14,949 bases of DNA from Hyphomonas sp. (GTDB lineage: Bacteria > Pseudomonadota > Alphaproteobacteria > Caulobacterales > Hyphomonadaceae): NCBI GenBank assembly GCA_003486945.1, contig DNFL01000244.1:1-14949 (forward strand), written 5' to 3'. A program made the translations under genes and the position numbers. How positions within the stretch are numbered: the stretch's first letter is position 1; the number at the start of each line of letters is the position of its first letter. A model generated the notes under the pieces. The model had not been told where the DNA came from. It ran no database searches and saw only the letters and a program-made list of their open reading frames with translations. Positions 14,938 to 14,949 of the stretch are shown in pieces.

Positions 14938-14949
14938 TTACTCCGCCTT

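Overview
The window is GC-rich, densely coded DNA that reads like the chromosome of an alphaproteobacterium. The closest overall feel is Hyphomonadaceae/Caulobacterales: an Exo/holdfast-type polysaccharide locus, a CYP153 alkane hydroxylase, short polysaccharide-export lipoproteins, and tex and HtrA genes of alphaproteobacterial character. This placement is inferred from gene content and codon use, not from a marker gene. There are no tRNA or rRNA genes, no CRISPR array and no recognisable transposase.

Layout. (1) 1-381, plus strand: the 3' end of tex, whose stop codon overlaps that of the convergent next gene. (2) 378-6660, minus strand: a six-gene polysaccharide locus. In order of transcription it encodes an ExoA-like GT2 glycosyltransferase, a PPP-family metallophosphatase and a short Wza-type export lipoprotein, followed by a strong terminator (3920-3953). 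A 360-bp promoter/leader region comes next, then an ExoY-like initiating sugar-phosphate transferase, an ExoK-like GH16 glycanase and a Wzx-type flippase. (3) 6811-9803, plus strand: a likely operon of a small ABM-type monooxygenase, an acyl-CoA dehydrogenase and a GPH-family (MelB-like) transporter. (4) 9885-11402, plus strand: an HtrA/Deg periplasmic protease with two PDZ domains. (5) 11403-11888: a 486-bp gene-free stretch with a 13-bp inverted repeat, a tandem 14-bp repeat and a terminator-like hairpin. (6) 11889-13028, plus strand: a DUF5694-type lipoprotein. (7) 13037-14293, minus strand: a CYP153-type cytochrome P450. Upstream of it lies the 3' part of a TauD/TfdA-type dioxygenase (14368-14937) that seems to be broken.

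How the genes fit together. The minus-strand locus supplies several steps of a Wzx/Wzy-type exopolysaccharide pathway: initiation (ExoY-like), chain extension (ExoA-like), flipping (Wzx), export (Wza-like) and cleavage (GH16). No Wzy polymerase and no PCP/Wzc co-polymerase is present, so these must lie elsewhere. The PPP phosphatase is the unexpected member and a candidate regulator. The right half leans towards oxidation of aliphatic compounds (CYP153, dioxygenase, acyl-CoA dehydrogenase), but no shared operon or redox partner is visible.

The observations most worth following up are the phosphatase in the polysaccharide locus, the structured gene-free block at 11.4-11.9 kb, the damaged HxD region of the dioxygenase, and RNA structures covering ribosome-binding sites (notably before the GH16 gene). 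I did not find a system I could honestly call new.
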